Shown here in pieces: positions 28,478 through 36,680 of a DNA stretch of 64,000 bases. A program made the translations under genes and the position numbers. The stretch is taken from contig NZ_CP053346.1 in assembly GCF_013113735.1 (NCBI RefSeq), forward strand, positions 1,316,001-1,380,000. The letters run 5' to 3'. The notes beneath the pieces are model-generated. The model saw nothing but the letters and a program-made list of their open reading frames with translations. It made no database searches and had not been told where the DNA came from. Within the stretch, counting starts at the first letter, position 1. The number at the start of each line of letters is the position of its first letter. This stretch comes from Sphingomonas sp. AP4-R1. Lineage in GTDB: Bacteria > Pseudomonadota > Alphaproteobacteria > Sphingomonadales > Sphingomonadaceae.

Positions 28478-29401
28478 CTATTTCGGTGCGAACTTGAGCG
28501 CGAGCCGCATCATCGCGGGCACGAACTTAGGCCGCTTCAGGCGCTTGTCATAGGGGGCCAGCCGCCGATCATTTTCGGCCAGGCAGATGCGGGCGAGTTC
28601 GGGGAAGGAAACCTCCACGCCCAGCTCCTTCGAGCCGTTCAGCGTGAAATTGTTTTCCTGCGCCCTCGTATTGTCCTTGCCCATGCCCTTGGCGATCGAG
28701 ATGCGCTCGAGGATCAGCGCCATCCAGACGAGGATCACCTTCGCCTCGAAGATCGGGCGGCGCCACCAGGGCATGGTCCGCCGCCACCACGCCACCCAGT
28801 TCACGAAGAACAGGATGTGGCGGCCCTCCTCGCGCATCACCGGCTCGAACGTGTCGACCAGTTCGTCCGGAAAGAAGCCCGTATCCTTGGCGATCCTGAA
28901 CAGGCCGAAGCCGAAGAAACTGTCGATGCACTCGGAATAGCCGGTCCGCATGAAGGCGAATTCGGGATCGCGTGGCACCTTATATTCCGGCTCGGGCTCG
29001 AGCTCGATGCCATAGGCCTGCACCATATCGGCCAGCACCACCTTGTGGCGGCGCTCCTCATAGGCGTTCATCACCACGGCTTCGCGCAGCAGCGGATCGC
29101 CGATCCTGTCGGCATAGGTCTTCACGTTCATCGACGCGCGGCCCTCGGTCGCGACGGCGATATCCCAGATGGGCAGGCTGACGATGCGGTTGCGCGTCTC
29201 GGGCGTCAGCTCCGGCCATTCGATCAGCGCCGGACGGTAGGGATCGTGCGTGTCGAGCAGCATGCGCGACAGCAGCCGCCGATGCTCGGGCGAGCCCATG
29301 CGGATCTGTGCGTGCGGAGGCGGTGGCGCCTCGAACGTGGCGGGTGAAATGGTGAGCGGCGCGAGTTCTGGATGCTTACGCGAAGGTACTGAAGTTGCCA
29401 T
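28478..29401 (-). CDS. ferritin-like diiron protein in hopanoid operon
   Basis: This 307-residue protein shows a complete four-helix diiron ligand set in ferritin order: Glu86 (VATEGRAS), Glu116-x-x-His119 (NAYEERRHKV), Glu157 (GYSECIDS) and Glu192-x-x-His195 (MREEGRHILFF). Near residues 200-235 come hydrophobic, Trp-rich helices (FVNWVAWWRRTMPWW and AKVILVWMALILE) that could hold it at the membrane. The family oxidises, hydroxylates or desaturates substrates with O2. It lies between hpnK (26-base overlap) and hpnL, so it is very likely part of hopanoid tailoring. The exact reaction is unknown; side-chain hydroxylation or ring desaturation are guesses from the fold. Confidence 0.85.
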   Translation of the reverse strand: MATSVPSRKHPELAPLTISPATFEAPPPPHAQIRMGSPEHRRLLSRMLLDTHDPYRPALIEWPELTPETRNRIVSLPIWDIAVATEGRASMNVKTYADRIGDPLLREAVVMNAYEERRHKVVLADMVQAYGIELEPEPEYKVPRDPEFAFMRTGYSECIDSFFGFGLFRIAKDTGFFPDELVDTFEPVMREEGRHILFFVNWVAWWRRTMPWWRRPIFEAKVILVWMALILERISIAKGMGKDNTRAQENNFTLNGSKELGVEVSFPELARICLAENDRRLAPYDKRLKRPKFVPAMMRLALKFAPK

Positions 29402-30185
29402 GCCTCACTCCCTTGCCGACCAAAATCGACTTGGCAACCGGATCGACCAGGGCCGCCAGTTCGTCGCGATAGCGATAGCCGGGCGCGGAGCCCGGATAGA
29501 CATCGGCGGTGGCGGGATGCGTGTAAATTTCGGTGAGGCCGGGGTGCAGATCGGCCAATGCCGTCTGCATGCGTGCCGCGTCGAAGGCCCCGCTCCAGGC
29601 GAGGCCCACCACCTGATCCGGCACGGAGAGGCCCGCCCGCCGCAGTCTCTTCTGCAGTTTCCCGGCCCACCAACTCTCGATGCCGCGTGCGCCATGCTCG
29701 ACCGGCGCGCGGACGGATTTCATGCCGAAGCGGCGGCCGACCTTCAGGATCGTGGACGCGATCATCGGGTGCAGGTGGAAATGCTTGTGCGCGTTCACAT
29801 GATCGAGCGGCAGCCCGGTGGCGGCGAAGGCCGCGAACTGCGCCTCGATCTCCGCCTCCAGCTGGCGCCGCGCGGCGGCCGAGAGCGCGATGGCGAAGGC
29901 CATACCGACCATGTCGGTGCGGAACAGTCCGTCCGCGCCGACCAGCGAGGGCACGCGCTCGGGCGGAAGGGCCGGGCGGCCTTCCACCAGTACGAGATGG
30001 AGGCCCACACCGAGCAAGGGCAAAGCGCGCGCCCGCGCGACGGCGTCGTCCACCGCATCGCCGGTCACCATCAGGCTCGCCGCCGTCAGGATTCCGTCGC
30101 GATGCGCCTGCTCGACCGCGTCATTGACGGGCAGGGAGACGCCGAAGTCGTCAGCCGTGACGACCAGTCGGCGCTCGTTCGTCAT
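29376..30185 (-). CDS. hpnK: hopanoid deacetylase HpnK
   Basis: This 269-residue YdjC/ChbG-type deacetylase begins RRLVVTADDFGVSLPVNDAV, with the metal-binding Asp-Asp pair. It has VGLHLVLVEGRP and HVNAHKHFHLHPMI, with the conserved histidines. In Burkholderia-type pathways HpnK removes acetate from N-acetylglucosaminyl bacteriohopanetetrol made by HpnI, giving glucosaminyl-BHT, the precursor of the cyclitol ether. It overlaps the ferritin-like gene by 26 bases and starts 4 bases after the hpnJ stop. Confidence 0.93.
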   Translation of the reverse strand: MTNERRLVVTADDFGVSLPVNDAVEQAHRDGILTAASLMVTGDAVDDAVARARALPLLGVGLHLVLVEGRPALPPERVPSLVGADGLFRTDMVGMAFAIALSAAARRQLEAEIEAQFAAFAATGLPLDHVNAHKHFHLHPMIASTILKVGRRFGMKSVRAPVEHGARGIESWWAGKLQKRLRRAGLSVPDQVVGLAWSGAFDAARMQTALADLHPGLTEIYTHPATADVYPGSAPGYRYRDELAALVDPVAKSILVGKGVRHGNFSTFA

Positions 30186-30189
30186 ATCC

Positions 30190-31638
30190 TCAGGCCGCGG
30201 CTTTGCGCTTGCGGAGGAAGTCGAAGAATTCCACGCCCTCGCGCAGGCGGCGCTTCATCATGTCCCAGTCGCGCACCATTTCGCCCACGATCGCGCCGAT
30301 CTTGCGGGGGCGGAAATAGAAGCGCTTGTAGAATTCCTCGACCTTGTCGAAGATCACCGCCGCCGGCAGGTGCGGATAGGAAAGCTGCGCGATCTGCGTG
30401 CCGCCGTCCGTCAGCAGATGATCGGTTCCGTCGAACCAGTCATTCTCCACCGCCTGCTTGTACAGGAAGGTGCCGGGATAGGGCGCCGCCAGCGACACCT
30501 GGATGGTGTGCGGGTTGATCTCCTTGGCATATTCGATCGTTTCCTCGATCGTCTCCAGCGTCTCGCCGGGCAGGCCGAGGATGAAGGTGCCGTGGATCAC
30601 GATGCCGAGTTCGTGGCAGTCCTTGGTGAACTGCCGCGCGACATCGACGCGCAGGCCCTTCTTGATGTTGTGCAGGATCTTCTGGTTGCCGCTCTCATAG
30701 CCGACCAGCAGCAGGCGCAGGCCGTTTTCCTTGAGCACCTTCAGCGTTTCGTAGGGCACGTTCGCCTTGGCGTTGCAGCTCCACGAAATCGGGAAGCCGG
30801 GCTTGCCGAAGCCGAGCTTGCCCAGTTCGATCGCCAGTTCCTCGGTGCGCTTGCCGTTGTCGGTCAGCGTATCGTCGTCGAAGAAGATCTCCTTGATCTC
30901 GGGCATCTCCTTCAGGACGTATTTCACCTCCTCGATCACATGGCCGATCGAGCGGGTGCGATAATTGTGACCGCCCACCGTCTGCGGCCACAGGCAGAAG
31001 GTGCAGCGGCTCTTGCAGCCGCGGCCGGTGTAGAAGCTGACATAGGGGTGGCGCAGATAGCCGCCGAAATATTTCTCGATCTGCAGGTCACGCTTGTAGA
31101 TGGGCGACACGAACGGCAGCGAGTCCATGTCCTCGATGACGGCACGATCCTTGTTGTGGATGATGCTGCCGTCCTCGGCGCGATAGGAAATGCCCTCCAC
31201 GTCGGCCAGCTTCATGCCGTTGGCGATGTCGAGGATCGTGAAATCGAATTCGTTGCGCGCGACGAAATCGATCGCGGGCGTCGCTTCCAGCACCTTGGCG
31301 CTTTCCACCGCAGCCTTGGCGCCGATGAAGCCGATCATCGCCTTGGGGTTGCGCGCCTTGATCAGGTTGGCGGTCCGCACGTCCTGCCCGAAGCTGGGCG
31401 TGGAGGTGTGGAGGACGACCAGTTCCTTGTCGTCCATCTCATGCGCGATGTCTTCCCACGTCTGGTCGTGCGCGGGCGCGTCGATCAGGCGCGAGCCCTC
31501 GACGAGCGCGGCGGGCTGGGCGAGCCAGGTGGGATACCAGAAGGAGCGCACCTCGCGCTTCATCTGATAGCGGGCGCCGGCGCCCCCGTCATAGCCATCG
31601 AAAGAGGGCGCCTGAAGGAACAGCGTGCGTAACGTCAT
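30190..31638 (-). CDS. hpnJ: hopanoid biosynthesis radical SAM protein HpnJ
   Basis: This 482-residue enzyme has an N-terminal cobalamin-binding-like domain (about residues 1-180) and a radical SAM core. The cluster motif is GRGCKSRCTFCLWPQT (CxxxCxxC). TLFLQAPSFDGYDGGAGARY is the usual HpnJ start. The family contracts glucosaminyl-BHT to the BHT cyclitol ether. The stop of hpnI overlaps its ATG (4 bases). A basic tail (DFLRKRKAAA) ends the protein. Confidence 0.95.
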   Translation of the reverse strand: MTLRTLFLQAPSFDGYDGGAGARYQMKREVRSFWYPTWLAQPAALVEGSRLIDAPAHDQTWEDIAHEMDDKELVVLHTSTPSFGQDVRTANLIKARNPKAMIGFIGAKAAVESAKVLEATPAIDFVARNEFDFTILDIANGMKLADVEGISYRAEDGSIIHNKDRAVIEDMDSLPFVSPIYKRDLQIEKYFGGYLRHPYVSFYTGRGCKSRCTFCLWPQTVGGHNYRTRSIGHVIEEVKYVLKEMPEIKEIFFDDDTLTDNGKRTEELAIELGKLGFGKPGFPISWSCNAKANVPYETLKVLKENGLRLLLVGYESGNQKILHNIKKGLRVDVARQFTKDCHELGIVIHGTFILGLPGETLETIEETIEYAKEINPHTIQVSLAAPYPGTFLYKQAVENDWFDGTDHLLTDGGTQIAQLSYPHLPAAVIFDKVEEFYKRFYFRPRKIGAIVGEMVRDWDMMKRRLREGVEFFDFLRKRKAAA

Positions 31639-32768
31639 GGGACCGGAAACTCCTCGGGCGATGCGATGCGCCCTTTGCTGGTCATTTTAAGCATCGTTCC
31701 CCGCCAATCAACACGCCGGACCAAGAAGCTGGCCACGTACACGACGAATGACAGGAGATCGCGTGCCGGAAGCCACACCAAAGGGAGAGGTACGGAGCCG
31801 ACGATGCGGGCGGTGCGGCGGGCGACGGCCAGCCGGATTGCGATGGCCGCGAGCGCTATGGCGAGTCCCACCAGCGGATAGGCCGGCAGGCCCAGCAGCG
31901 CGAGCGGGAGCGGATTGGTGAACAGCAGGCCGAGATAGCGCACGCCGGTTACGACGCGGACGGTGCCCGCCCACCGCAGTTCGTGGCGCCAGAGCGCGGC
32001 GAAGCTCGACTCGGTGCAGGCATGGGTGAGCAACAGGCCGGGCACCATCTCGACCCGCAGGCCGAGCGCTTGCACGGCCGTGCCGATCGCATGATCGTCC
32101 GCCAGGTGATCGGCCAGAGCGGGAAAGCCGCCGATCGTCTCAAGCGTTGCGCGGCGGAGCGCGATGGTGGAGCCCATGCAGGGCTGGTCCACCTTGAGCG
32201 CGAGGCTCATCATCACGGCGGGGGTGAAGCTCCAGTCGATCGCGGCGGCGAGCAGGCGCGACCACAGGCCGGCGTCGCCGCGCCCATGATAGAGGCAGGA
32301 GACGGCGCCCACGCCCGGCTGGGCGAGCGCGGCGGCGATGCGCGCGACATAATCGCGCGGCACGGCCATGTCGCTGTCGCTCAGGATCAGCAGATCGTGC
32401 GCGGCGGCGGGCATCATGTTGGCGAGGTTCGAGACCTTGGCGTTCGCGCCGAGCTTTGGCGCGTCGGTCGTGACCGCGGCGGGCAGGGCGCGCGCGATCG
32501 GCAGCGCGGGATCGTCGCGCCGGTTGGTGCCGAACACGATCTGCACCGGCGCGGGCCAGTCCTGATCGAGGAAGGTGGCGAGATTGTCGGCGAGCCGGGG
32601 CTCGGGGCCGTGCAGCGGCTTCAGCAGGGTGACCGGCTCGATCGGGGCGGCCGCCGCGCGCGGCGCGCGGGCGAACGCCTTCATCGCGACGAGGACGTGG
32701 ACCTGATAGCCGATGCCGGCCACGGCCAACAGCAGGCACAGGCCTCCGAGGATTGCCGCGAGGGACAT
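31635..32768 (-). CDS. hpnI: hopanoid glycosyltransferase HpnI
   Basis: This 377-residue GT2-type membrane glycosyltransferase is expected to transfer N-acetylglucosamine to bacteriohopanetetrol. An N-terminal anchor (LAAILGGLCLLLAVAGIGYQ) precedes the GT-A domain: VTLLKPLHGPEPRLADNL, LLILSDSDMAVPRDYVARI with the DxD, then the Q/RxxRW-like HELRWAGTVRVV. Two or three C-terminal helices follow. It is the first gene of the leftward hpnI-J-K-(diiron)-L operon and diverges from hpnA across 136 bases. Confidence 0.94.
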   Translation of the reverse strand: MSLAAILGGLCLLLAVAGIGYQVHVLVAMKAFARAPRAAAAPIEPVTLLKPLHGPEPRLADNLATFLDQDWPAPVQIVFGTNRRDDPALPIARALPAAVTTDAPKLGANAKVSNLANMMPAAAHDLLILSDSDMAVPRDYVARIAAALAQPGVGAVSCLYHGRGDAGLWSRLLAAAIDWSFTPAVMMSLALKVDQPCMGSTIALRRATLETIGGFPALADHLADDHAIGTAVQALGLRVEMVPGLLLTHACTESSFAALWRHELRWAGTVRVVTGVRYLGLLFTNPLPLALLGLPAYPLVGLAIALAAIAIRLAVARRTARIVGSVPLPLVWLPARDLLSFVVYVASFLVRRVDWRGTMLKMTSKGRIASPEEFPVP

Positions 32769-32796
32769 GGGGCTTCGCCTAGAACCGGATGGGCCG

Positions 32797-32818
32797 GGGG
32801 GAAAGTGTTATGAACACT
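32797..32818. promoter_or_regulatory. candidate operator between hpnI and hpnA
   Basis: GGGGAAAGTGTTAT (32797-32810) runs into a perfect short palindrome, AGTGTT-ATG-AACACT (32804-32818). It is midway between the two divergent hopanoid operons. The first part recurs at 42921-42934 in the other divergent hpn spacer. Regulation is inferred from position only. Confidence 0.35.
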
Positions 32819-32904
32819 CTGTTGCTTGTTCGCGGCGCAAAGGTGTCGCTCGATCCGGCGCGGAGGGGAGTGACGCAGGCGTTCCGGCCCGCTAGGCGAC
32901 GCGC

Positions 32905-33897
32905 ATGAACGGGATCGTGCTGGTGACCGGCGTCTCGGGCTTTCTCGGCTCGGCAGTGGCGCGCGCCCTTGCGGGCGAGGGGCAGAGGATACGCGGGCTC
33001 GTCCGCGCCTCCAGCCCACAGGGCAATCTCGCGGACTTTCCGGGCGAACTGGTCGAGGGCGATCTGCGCGATGCCGCCGCCGTCGGCCGGGCGATGGCGG
33101 GCGTGGAGCGCCTCTATCATGTCGCGGCCGATTATCGGCTGTGGGCGCGCGATCCCGAGGACATCGTCCGCAACAATCGCGCGACCACCCGTATCGTGAT
33201 GGAGGCGGCGCTGGCGGCGGGCGTGGCGCGGATCGTCTATACGAGCAGCGTCGCCACGCTGCTGCCCGATCCGGACGGCCCTTCGGATGAAACGCGCGCC
33301 GGATCGCCCGAGACGGTGATCGGCGCCTACAAGCGCAGCAAGGTGGAGGCGGAGCGGCTGGTGGAGGCGATGGTGCGCGAGCGCCACCTGCCCGCCGTGA
33401 TCGTGAACCCGTCCACGCCGATCGGCCCGCGCGACGTGAAGCCCACGCCGACCGGCCGGATCATCGTGGAGGCGGCCAACGGCAAGATGCCGGCCTATGT
33501 CGATTCGGGGCTGAACCTCGTCCATGTCGATGACGTGGCGAAGGGGCATCTGCTGGCGATGGAGAAGGGCCGGATCGGCGAGCGCTACATATTGGGCGGC
33601 GATGACGTGTCGCTCGGCGCGATGCTGGGCGCCATCGCCCGGCTGGTCGGGCGCCGCCCGCCGACGGTGCGCCTGCCGCGCGGGCCGCTCTATCCGCTGG
33701 CCTGGGCCAACGAGAAAGTGGCGCAGGTGACGGGCAAAGAGCCTTTCCTGACATTGGATGCGCTGCGGATGTCGGGCTATTCGATGTTCTACAGTTCGGC
33801 CAAGGCCAGGGCCGAGCTGGGCTATGCCGCGCGGCCGCATGGCGAGGCGCTGGCCGATGCGGTGGCGTGGTTCCGCACGACGGGGGCGATCCGGTGA
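32905..33897 (+). CDS. hpnA: hopanoid-associated sugar epimerase HpnA
   Basis: This 330-residue short-chain dehydrogenase/epimerase has the NAD(P)-binding motif VTGVSGFLGSAVARALAGEG. The active-site elements are YTSSVATLLPD and YKRSKVEAERL (YxxxK). HpnA proteins are placed in hopanoid loci as nucleoside-diphosphate-sugar epimerases; the precise substrate is not established. It opens the rightward hpnA-B-C-D-E-shc-hpnG operon, in which almost every gene overlaps the next by a GTGA or ATGA. Confidence 0.95.
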   Translation: MNGIVLVTGVSGFLGSAVARALAGEGQRIRGLVRASSPQGNLADFPGELVEGDLRDAAAVGRAMAGVERLYHVAADYRLWARDPEDIVRNNRATTRIVMEAALAAGVARIVYTSSVATLLPDPDGPSDETRAGSPETVIGAYKRSKVEAERLVEAMVRERHLPAVIVNPSTPIGPRDVKPTPTGRIIVEAANGKMPAYVDSGLNLVHVDDVAKGHLLAMEKGRIGERYILGGDDVSLGAMLGAIARLVGRRPPTVRLPRGPLYPLAWANEKVAQVTGKEPFLTLDALRMSGYSMFYSSAKARAELGYAARPHGEALADAVAWFRTTGAIR

Positions 33898-35015
33898 TCG
33901 CGGGCGTTATCGCATTGATTGTGCTGGCAATCTGGATCGGGTTGGCCGCCACCGGCTTCTGGCGGACCGATCAATATGATGCGCGGCTGTCGCTGGCGTC
34001 GCCGGAGCAGTGGCCGGACGTGGTGGCGGTGGTGCCCGCGCGCGACGAGGCGGACGTGATCGCGCGATCGATCGGGAGCCTCGCCGCGCAGGATTATCCG
34101 GGTAATTTCCGGATTCTGCTGGTGGATGACGACAGCAGCGACGGCACCGGCGATGTGGCGCGTTCGATCGCGAGCGACCGGGTGACGGTGTTGCGGGGCA
34201 AGACGCTCGCGGCGGGCTGGACCGGCAAGCTCTGGGCGCTGAGCCAGGGCATCGCGGCGGCAGGCACGCCCGATTATCTGTGGCTGACCGACGCCGACAT
34301 CGCCCATGCGCCGGATACGCTGCGGACGCTCGTGTCGATCGCCAAGGCGGGCGACCGGCAGCTGGTGAGCTTCATGGCGCGGCTGCATTGCGACCGGCGG
34401 GCCGAGCGCGCGCTGATCCCGGCCTTCGTCTGGTTCTTCCAGTTGCTCTACCCGTTCGCCAAGGTGAACCGGCCGGGGCGGATGGCGGGCGCGGCGGGCG
34501 GCTGCGTGCTGGTGCGCCGCGACGGGCTGGAGCAAGCAGGCGGGATCGGCGCGATCCGGGGCGCCCTGATCGACGATTGTACCTTGGGAGCCTTGATGAA
34601 GACGCAGGGGCCGATCTGGCTGGGGCTCACGGATCGCTCGCGGAGCATCCGGCCCTATGAGGATGCGGGGGCGATCGCGCGGATGATTGCGCGATCGGCC
34701 TATGCCCAGCTGCATTATTCGCCGTGGCGGCTGGCGGGCACGCTGGTCGGGCTGGCGCTCGTCTATCTCTCGCCGCCTGTCTTCGCTGTATTCGGGACGG
34801 GCCTGGCGCAATGGGCCGGCCTTGCCGCGTGGCTGGTGATGGCGGCTCTGTTCCAGCCGATGCTGGCCTTCTACCGGCGCTCGCCGCTGTGGGGGCTTGC
34901 ATTGCCCGGCATCGCCGCTTTCTACAGCGGCTGCACCTTCCTCTCCGCCTGGCAGCATGCGCGCGGACGCGGCGGCATGTGGAAGGGCCGCGCACAGGCG
35001 GCGCTCGGCCAATGA
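33894..35015 (+). CDS. hpnB: hopanoid glycosyltransferase-like protein HpnB
   Basis: This 373-residue GT2-family membrane protein starts at a GTG overlapping the hpnA stop. It has an N-terminal helix (GVIALIVLAIWIGLAATGF), the GT-A core VVAVVPARDEADVIARSIGS, DDDSSDGTGDVA, and WLTDADIAHAPDTL with a DxD. Three C-terminal helices follow. HpnB is conserved in hopanoid clusters as a glycosyltransferase, but its product is not firmly known. Confidence 0.94.
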   Translation: MIAGVIALIVLAIWIGLAATGFWRTDQYDARLSLASPEQWPDVVAVVPARDEADVIARSIGSLAAQDYPGNFRILLVDDDSSDGTGDVARSIASDRVTVLRGKTLAAGWTGKLWALSQGIAAAGTPDYLWLTDADIAHAPDTLRTLVSIAKAGDRQLVSFMARLHCDRRAERALIPAFVWFFQLLYPFAKVNRPGRMAGAAGGCVLVRRDGLEQAGGIGAIRGALIDDCTLGALMKTQGPIWLGLTDRSRSIRPYEDAGAIARMIARSAYAQLHYSPWRLAGTLVGLALVYLSPPVFAVFGTGLAQWAGLAAWLVMAALFQPMLAFYRRSPLWGLALPGIAAFYSGCTFLSAWQHARGRGGMWKGRAQAALGQ

Positions 35016-35848
35016 GCGATCTTTCCTCCGGCAAGAACCACAAGGGCGAGAATTTTCCGGTCGCCTCGATCCTGATCGCGAAGGAACATCGGCCACCGAT
35101 CATGGCCTTCTACCGCTTCGCGCGCGCGGCCGACGACATCGCCGATCACCCGACCGCCCCGGCGGACGAGAAGCTGGAGCGACTGGCGGCGATGCGCGCA
35201 GGGCTGGACGGCAAGGGCGCGCCCGAGGCCGAGGCGCTGGGCCGCGTGATGAGCGCCTACGATCTGGATCCCGCCCACGCGCACGATCTGCTCGATGCGT
35301 TCGTGCAGGACGTGACGGTCAATCGCTACGAAACGTGGAGCGAACTGATCGGCTATTGCCGCCTTTCGGCGATGCCGGTCGGCCGCTTCGTGCTGGACGT
35401 GCATGGCGAGCATCGCGCGACCTGGGCCTTTTCCGATGCGCTGTGCGCCGCGCTGCAGGTGATCAACCATCTGCAGGATTGCGCGAAGGATCATCGTGCG
35501 ATCAACCGCGTCTATATTCCGACCGAATTGCTGGCCCACCATGGCGGCAAGGTGGAGGATCTGACGCTGCCGAGGGCCACGCCGGGCCTGCGCGGGGCGA
35601 TCGTGGAGGCGGCGGAGCGGACGCGCGAACTGCTCCATACGAGCAGCGCCTTCGCGCCGGCGATCCGATCGCGGCGGCTGGCGATGGAGGTGGCCGTGAT
35701 CCAGCGGCTCGCGGAGGATCTGACCGAAAAGCTGATCACCTGCGATCCCTTGAGCCAGCGCGTTCACCATAGTAGCGGAGCCGCCGCCCTGATCGGCCTT
35801 CGGGCGGCCTTAGGCGAGCTTGTTTCAAGAGGATTTCGTGGGTCCTGA
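35012..35848 (+). CDS. hpnC: hydroxysqualene synthase HpnC
   Basis: This 278-residue isoprenoid synthase fold protein has the first Asp-rich motif in FYRFARAADDIADHP and the second region in INHLQDCAKDHRAINRVYIP. In the bacterial three-enzyme route HpnC converts presqualene diphosphate to hydroxysqualene. The ATG overlaps the hpnB stop. Its 3' end overlaps hpnD by 11 bases with the start I chose for hpnD. Confidence 0.95.
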   Translation: MSDLSSGKNHKGENFPVASILIAKEHRPPIMAFYRFARAADDIADHPTAPADEKLERLAAMRAGLDGKGAPEAEALGRVMSAYDLDPAHAHDLLDAFVQDVTVNRYETWSELIGYCRLSAMPVGRFVLDVHGEHRATWAFSDALCAALQVINHLQDCAKDHRAINRVYIPTELLAHHGGKVEDLTLPRATPGLRGAIVEAAERTRELLHTSSAFAPAIRSRRLAMEVAVIQRLAEDLTEKLITCDPLSQRVHHSSGAAALIGLRAALGELVSRGFRGS

Positions 35849-36680
35849 CACCACACCCGCCGGGCTGCGCGCCCAGATTGCGGGCAGTTCCTTCTATGCC
35901 GGAATGCGCGTGCTGCCGAAGCGGCGGCGCGAGGCGATGTATGCCATCTACGCCTTCTGCCGGATCGTGGACGATATCGCCGACGACCAGCAGGGCGATC
36001 GCACCGGCCGGGCGAAGGCGCTGGACCAGTGGCGCGCCGATCTCGACGCGCTCTATGCCGGGCGGCATGCGGGGCAGGGGGCGTTCCTGAAGGAGGCGGT
36101 CGCGGAGTTCGATCTCGACAAGGCCGATTTCATCGCGGTGATCGACGGCATGGCGACCGATGTGGAGCGGGACGTGCGCTGGCCGACGGAGGCGGAGCTG
36201 GACCTGTATTGCGACCGCGTCGCCTCCGCCGTGGGGCGGCTGTCCGTGCGCGTGTTCGGGATGGATCGGCAGCCGGGGGTGGAGCTTTCCCATCATCTCG
36301 GCCGCGCGCTGCAGCTGACCAACATCCTGCGCGATATCGACGAGGACGCCTCGATCGGGCGGGTCTATCTGCCGCTGGAGCCGATGGTGACGGCGGGGAT
36401 CGCACTGACGACACCGGCCGAGGTGACGGCCGATCCGCGCATCGACGCGGTCGCGCGGACGCTGGCCGTGCAGGCGCGGCGGCATTTCGACGCGGCGCGC
36501 GTGCTGCTGCGTTCGCGGCCCAAGGGCTATCTGCTCGCGCCCCGGCTGATGGAGGCCGCCTATGCGCGCATCCTCGGGCAGATGGAGCAGGTGGGCTGGC
36601 AGGCGCCGCGCACGCGCATTTCCGTCTCGAAGCCGGCGCTGATCATCATGGCGGTGCGCCTCGCGCTGATCGGCCGGTGA
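35838..36680 (+). CDS. hpnD: presqualene diphosphate synthase HpnD
   Basis: This 280-residue enzyme condenses two farnesyl diphosphates to presqualene diphosphate. Motifs are AIYAFCRIVDDIADDQQGD and LTNILRDIDEDASIGRVYLP. I prefer GTG 35838 (AGAGGA sits 5 bases upstream) over an in-frame TTG at 35820, which would add six residues. The C-terminal hydrophobic stretch ALIIMAVRLALIG may touch the membrane. It supplies HpnC and is followed by hpnE through a GTGA overlap. Confidence 0.95.
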   Translation: MGPDTTPAGLRAQIAGSSFYAGMRVLPKRRREAMYAIYAFCRIVDDIADDQQGDRTGRAKALDQWRADLDALYAGRHAGQGAFLKEAVAEFDLDKADFIAVIDGMATDVERDVRWPTEAELDLYCDRVASAVGRLSVRVFGMDRQPGVELSHHLGRALQLTNILRDIDEDASIGRVYLPLEPMVTAGIALTTPAEVTADPRIDAVARTLAVQARRHFDAARVLLRSRPKGYLLAPRLMEAAYARILGQMEQVGWQAPRTRISVSKPALIIMAVRLALIGR

